DNA of 64,000 nucleotides from NCBI GenBank assembly GCA_914767715.1, contig OU612066.1, positions 3,413,001 through 3,477,000 of the forward strand, given 5' to 3'. Of this stretch, positions 59,843-64,000 are shown in pieces. The notes under the pieces are model-generated. The model had not been told where the DNA came from and searched no databases. It was given only the letters and a program-made list of their open reading frames with translations. The DNA comes from Membranipora membranacea. Lineage: Eukaryota; Bryozoa; Gymnolaemata; Cheilostomatida; Membraniporidae. Every line of letters begins with the position of its first letter. Positions within the stretch are counted from its first letter, which is position 1. A program made the position numbers and the translations under genes.

Positions 59843-59951
59843 TTAGCCTGAACAGGGCATTTTTTTCCCGCAGGTTATTTTCTCTATAATAAATACTATC
59901 CCAAACATCTTAGTTAAAGAGAGAATAACCTGCAAAAATCAGGCCAGCTAA
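59843..59951. repeat. Imperfect foldback between MRPS18C and the CFAP119-like gene
   Basis: The left side (TTAGCCTG..., GCAGGTTATTTTCTCT) pairs with the right side (AGAGAGAATAACCTGC, ...CAGGCCAGCTAA) around an AT-rich loop. No clear target duplication. Confidence 0.6.
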
Positions 59952-60369
59952 TTTTACTGTATTGTTTTGTTCCCAGGCCTGGTAGAGAAAGGTTATATTT
60001 TGTACACAATGATTGCTTATGGGCTGAATAGGCTCAGCCACTTAGACTATGTATCTCCTTTGTTTCAGATCACAATAACATTATTGATAAAAATAATGAA
60101 TTCATGTCTGCCTCTATAGCCCAATTAATTGATACTATGTATAATCGTTGTTGCCAAGCCACTTTGATAAAATAAGAATTAGTTTATTTTGTATCAAGTA
60201 ATAGGTTAGTTTATGTGGCTAGCCTTCTCGAGCAAACATTGGAGTGTATATTAGATGTAATCATCGGCTTAGTGATAACTTAGTTTAGGTAGGGCCAGGT
60301 ACACATCTATATTATTGTGTATACATAGGAACAGTTTGAGATAGTAACACTCATTAGTGTCAGTGAATA

Positions 60370-63300
60370 ATGCCTCGATCTGCCAGGACCAAGGTGAGCT
60401 ATTTATTCTACTGTCATCGAAACTTGAGTTTTAACCTGCCATTTTACCCAATTTTTCAAAGCTGCTGTAAGTTATTCATGTGATAACGTTGTACAGAGAT
60501 TTAAACAAATGAAACTGTGCTATGCCATAATTATATCACACTGTACTGTGTCATCTGGTTCTTGTGTGATGCTATTTAATAATGACATCAATATTTTTTT
60601 TGTAGTCTGGTCGGAAAGTGGATAAAAATACTGCTGATGGCGGTCAGAAAAAGGTAAGATACTTTACAGCATATTTTGGTTGATTCTGTAAACACTAACT
60701 GACATGGTACTGAACACCGCTTGTGATACCAAGAGGCTGTTGCCCATTGGGGTCTTTGCCTAGGGTCTCGTTCCCAAAAGCAAATTACAGAAGTCACATT
60801 GTTAATCACCATGCACCATAACTGTTTCCCTTGCAACTGCAAGTATATGAATTTTTCTTGCGAAGTTTGTTGGGAAATGTCTCACTGAAATAATAAGATA
60901 AATGTCATTGGCAATGTAGCAGCATTGCCTTACACAACCAAGCCAAAATAGCAACCCCTGAACCAATGCATAGGCTGTACTAGGGAGGCTTTACCCTCCC
61001 TGGCCGTACTATATGATAAATATTTCATTAGAAGTTGTGCACCACTGGCATTTCAACTTAGTTTGGGAAATCCAGGAAAGACACTCATTATCCTCTGACG
61101 ATTGGAGGTAAAATAGGCGCAATTTTTCCATAGTAACATAAAAATTGTGTCAAGATGGCTGACCTCGATCAAAAGTCTAGAAAAGTATCTGTTACTAATA
61201 AAAAGAAGTCTGCTAGAGCTGGTAAAGGCAAGAGCAAAGATGCTAAGTATGATGATGTGAGTAGAAGTTTGGCCAATATCACGCTTTGTGGATTTAAGGT
61301 TATAAACTGGTACTATGTTACAGTAAACAAGAGGTAAAACTCCCTTCCATACTAGTCCCCTTGTTACCACTCACAGCCGAGTCACAGTGAGTTGAGTAGT
61401 ATTTAACCACTTCTTTATAGAGAATGTAAGTGCCTCTAGTAGTTTTATACCTTAATTCAACTTATACTAAGAGCATCCACTCCCCTTGTCTCTGTGAACA
61501 ATCATAGAATAAAGCACTCTTGAACTCTATAGCCAATGCCAATGTGCAGGTAATAAATCAAAAACCAGTCCAAGGAAGAATGGATCTATTGTGCACTCCT
61601 TAGTAATTACTTAATTTATCAGTGGGGAGAGAAGCTTGTTCAGTAGTACTATGACTTAAAGTTATACTACATTGCAATCGAACACAAACTGGTGACTGCC
61701 TTGTAAGGAGTGCACTGAAAATCCATATGTATTTGCGGTGTGGTTAAGTTCTCAACATCGGGTGATTTTATTTTTGATGATGTCATGTAATGGGAAGCCC
61801 TCAATCATCATTAAAACTGCACATAAATAAGACACTGAATGTTGGGATAATTTTCTGTCCGCTGGAATCAATCATGCGTTCTTACAACTCCAAACATCAA
61901 CGCTCTTCATCAGTCCTCGTTCACAGATCAATTCGAGTATGTATATCAGAATTTTGTTCATCTTATCCACTGATAAACCTTAATACCTGGAGTTAGCTCA
62001 GTTGGTTAGCACACCTGTCTTTGGTTCAAGGTCTGTCTCAGTGACTGCCTGCCTGCCTACCTGCCCGCCGGGGGGCCTTTGGGCGAGGGGCATAGGTCTG
62101 GGGGGCTCAGACTACCTGCTGGGCTCTGTTGGTGCTCTTACCTGCCTACAAACTGACAGCTCCTTCATATCTCAAAGTTTGACAGACTTGGGATTATGAA
62201 AATTTGTATATTAGATGCTTAACTTTACTGTCCCATGATATTTGGTCGGGCTGCAGACATATTTTCTTTGACCTGATGGACAAGTTTAAAATACCAGAAC
62301 TGACTCGACCAAAGTCAGGTAGATATGTGTAATGGCCAAAGTTTGTTTTAAGTTTTAAGGATTTCGTACTGCTAATGATAATATTGAAGTCATCATGATC
62401 ACTTTGTTCTTTTTAGGAGGAAAGGGAGAATCCATTTGCGTTTAAGATAATAAATGAGGCACAGACTAAATCTTTGTTGGAGGTTGAAGTTGAGGAAGTT
62501 GAAAAGTAAGTTGTGATCTATCAATGTGGGTAGAAGTTAAACTGGAGCATTTTTTCCCTTGTGACTGGTACTCACAGGGTTCTGATATATTATGACAGCA
62601 TCTGTTAAGTTTGGTACATGGTTGATTGCAAGCAGTTTTTGGCTTTCTATTTAATAATGAAGATGTCGAGAAGAGCTAAGTGATAGGGACATATTTGAGC
62701 TCAACAAAATATCTAATCAGTTGAGTAACATATCATCTTTTTTTACAGACAAGTAGCAGAGATTTTGAAACTACCCAATCACAGTACAGACTTACTCCAA
62801 TCATCGCAGCTGGATTATTATGTCGGCTGCTTCTGGTGGTGTAAAGAACAAGGATTTACAATATCCCAGACATCTGCATTTTTCACAGCGGCTCACACAT
62901 TACTATGTAATATAAAAGGTGGGTAGGCCTAGGCTTTGCCGTATAATCTATTTCTGCGATAGGGAACTTGGTGGAAGACAGTTCTCATCATTTTGCTCGG
63001 CATAACTAAAAAGTAAAAAGTCATGCTAGTTCTGTAACTGTATGACAGATTAAAGGTGAAATTTTATTTCTTGACAAAGGTATTCTCTTCATCTGTTGTT
63101 ATATTCATTCATGTCCATTAAACTTGTCAAGGTCTCGTTTCATGTGCAGGGTGGTTTTAACTGTAGCACTGTCGTGAAATTATAGATTATCTCACTTATC
63201 CTTACCATGCAACCAACGATAGAAAACACCAAACCATAAGATGCAGCTCATACCATTGATATTATAGAGAAACACATGCACATATTGGACAACATCAATG

Positions 63301-63796
63301 AGCTGAGAGAGATGCTAAGTGGAGTTGGACAGCCAGATGCAGAGACACCTGGTGGTTTGGACTGTTTCGACACAAGTCACGCTCGGACCATATCTGAGTT
63401 CTTCCACAAATCGTAAGTCACAGTAGTCCTTTCATTTGCATATCATTCTATAATAACATTGCAAAAACGCAGTTGAGCTTTAGCAGGTATTGGTCTTACA
63501 TATCAGGAGGCACTGGTGAAAATTAAACACAGCATACAGATAAGTCTTCAACCACTTATTTATTTGCATGTTCTCATTTTGTCTGCTTTCTTTGTAGCTT
63601 GTTTCAGCACTATAAGTTATATCAATTTGTCTTCTCACATACACAAGCGGAGGAGATAATTGGACTAGATCTCACTTGTGAGCTCATAATGCCAGCTGAT
63701 ATACCGTACCCAGCACCCTTAGACGAGGGACTGACCCATGATGTGTGGGAGAAATATGTGAAAACACCCCCACCGACACCACTTCCTGAAAGTCAA
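60370..63796 (+). CDS. CFAP119: CFAP119 (CCDC189)-like ciliary protein, 5' part
   Basis: Seven in-frame exons, 259 aa, then the gene leaves the window: 60370-60393, 60606-60653, 61155-61256, 62417-62505, 62749-62918, 63268-63412, 63598-63796. The N-terminal third is basic and low-complexity (MPRSARTK, KKSARAGKGKSKDAK). The conserved part begins VAEILKLPNHSTDLL and includes CFWWCKEQGFTISQTSAFF and, in exon 7, LFQHYKLYQFVFSHTQAEEI and the start of a Pro/Thr segment. This resembles CFAP119/CCDC189 (HFKLYKYVFTPQ, WWCKEQGF), an axonemal or sperm-flagellum protein; the match is from memory of the family. Exon 3 has a weak acceptor and starts with its own ATG (61155), so an alternative first exon or start is possible. 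The last 204 bases are intron. Confidence 0.65.
61989..62045 (+). mobile_element. tRNA-like SINE head
   Basis: GGAGTTAGCTCAGTTGGTTAGC (A box) is followed by GGTTCAAGGTC (B box), in an intron of the CFAP119-like gene. A CCTG-rich stretch comes after it. The spacing between boxes is shorter than in a real tRNA, so it is not functional as one. Confidence 0.5.
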
Positions 63797-64000
63797 GTAA
63801 GTAAATAGCCACACTGATTGTGAAAACTACAGAGTTTGAAATTTGTGCGTGTGTTGGCAACTAGCTACACCAACATTTATACTTCACAAATTGATTGAGG
63901 CTTACTATGACATGCACATATTACACAACTCCCGCAGCATGGTCGTTTCTATGGATTATACTGTGTAATATTATAGCCTTGATGTGCTGACAGATTTCCA

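Noticed and set aside
1-64000. CRISPR arrays, operons or bacterial-type elements
   Set aside because: The window is intron-containing eukaryotic DNA; none of the repeats has a repeat-spacer organisation.

Overview
The window is nuclear DNA of an animal. It is AT-rich, its genes are split by GT-AG introns of roughly 200 to 1900 bp, and it is littered with decayed retrotransposons, tRNA-derived SINEs and foldback DNA elements. Multi-domain receptors combining C-type lectin, CUB and Sushi domains with a transmembrane tail point to an invertebrate metazoan. ELMOD3 and a CFAP119-like gene point to a ciliated organism. The species cannot be fixed from the sequence; a sponge or another early-branching or marine invertebrate is only a guess.

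Left part (1-33,600): a tandem family of CLECT-CUB-CCP receptor genes, all on the plus strand. The order is: (i) the last two exons (transmembrane segment and short tail) of a mostly lost paralogue at 2600-3207, lying between two copies of one LINE (1-1352 and about 3636-5520); (ii) paralogue A (10,325-19,413), whose N-terminal lectin and first CUB exons carry at least three apparent frameshifts, while the rest is open but ends at a stop after a third Sushi domain with no membrane anchor; (iii) paralogue B (22,375-33,586), an apparently intact 18-exon gene for a 1032-residue type I membrane protein (signal peptide, CLECT, four CUB, CLECT, two CCP, TM, short tail). Intergenic and intronic DNA holds a tandem dimer of a 232-bp repeat whose head is the first 30 nt of U2 snRNA, a large foldback (arms at 8.0 and 9.5-9.85 kb), tRNA-headed SINEs and a hAT-type MITE with a perfect 8-bp target duplication.

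Middle part (34,800-44,500): three compact housekeeping-type genes. These are a phytanoyl-CoA dioxygenase-family gene (8 exons, 313 aa, iron ligands intact), a small 4-exon gene for an unrecognised 136-aa protein, and on the minus strand, converging on it, an ELMOD3-like gene (8 exons, 340 aa).

Right part (44,500-64,000): about 10.5 kb of decayed repeats between two inverted copies of a GGGTGC-ended repeat (Ty3/gypsy RNase H fragment, three LINE fragments, hairpin elements), with a few weak minus-strand exon candidates. It is followed by MRPS18C (mitochondrial ribosomal protein bS18, 5 exons, 197 aa) and the first seven coding exons of a CFAP119 (CCDC189)-like ciliary gene that runs off the right edge. 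Exon joins of the intact genes all keep frame, which is the main support for these models; no transcript data were available.
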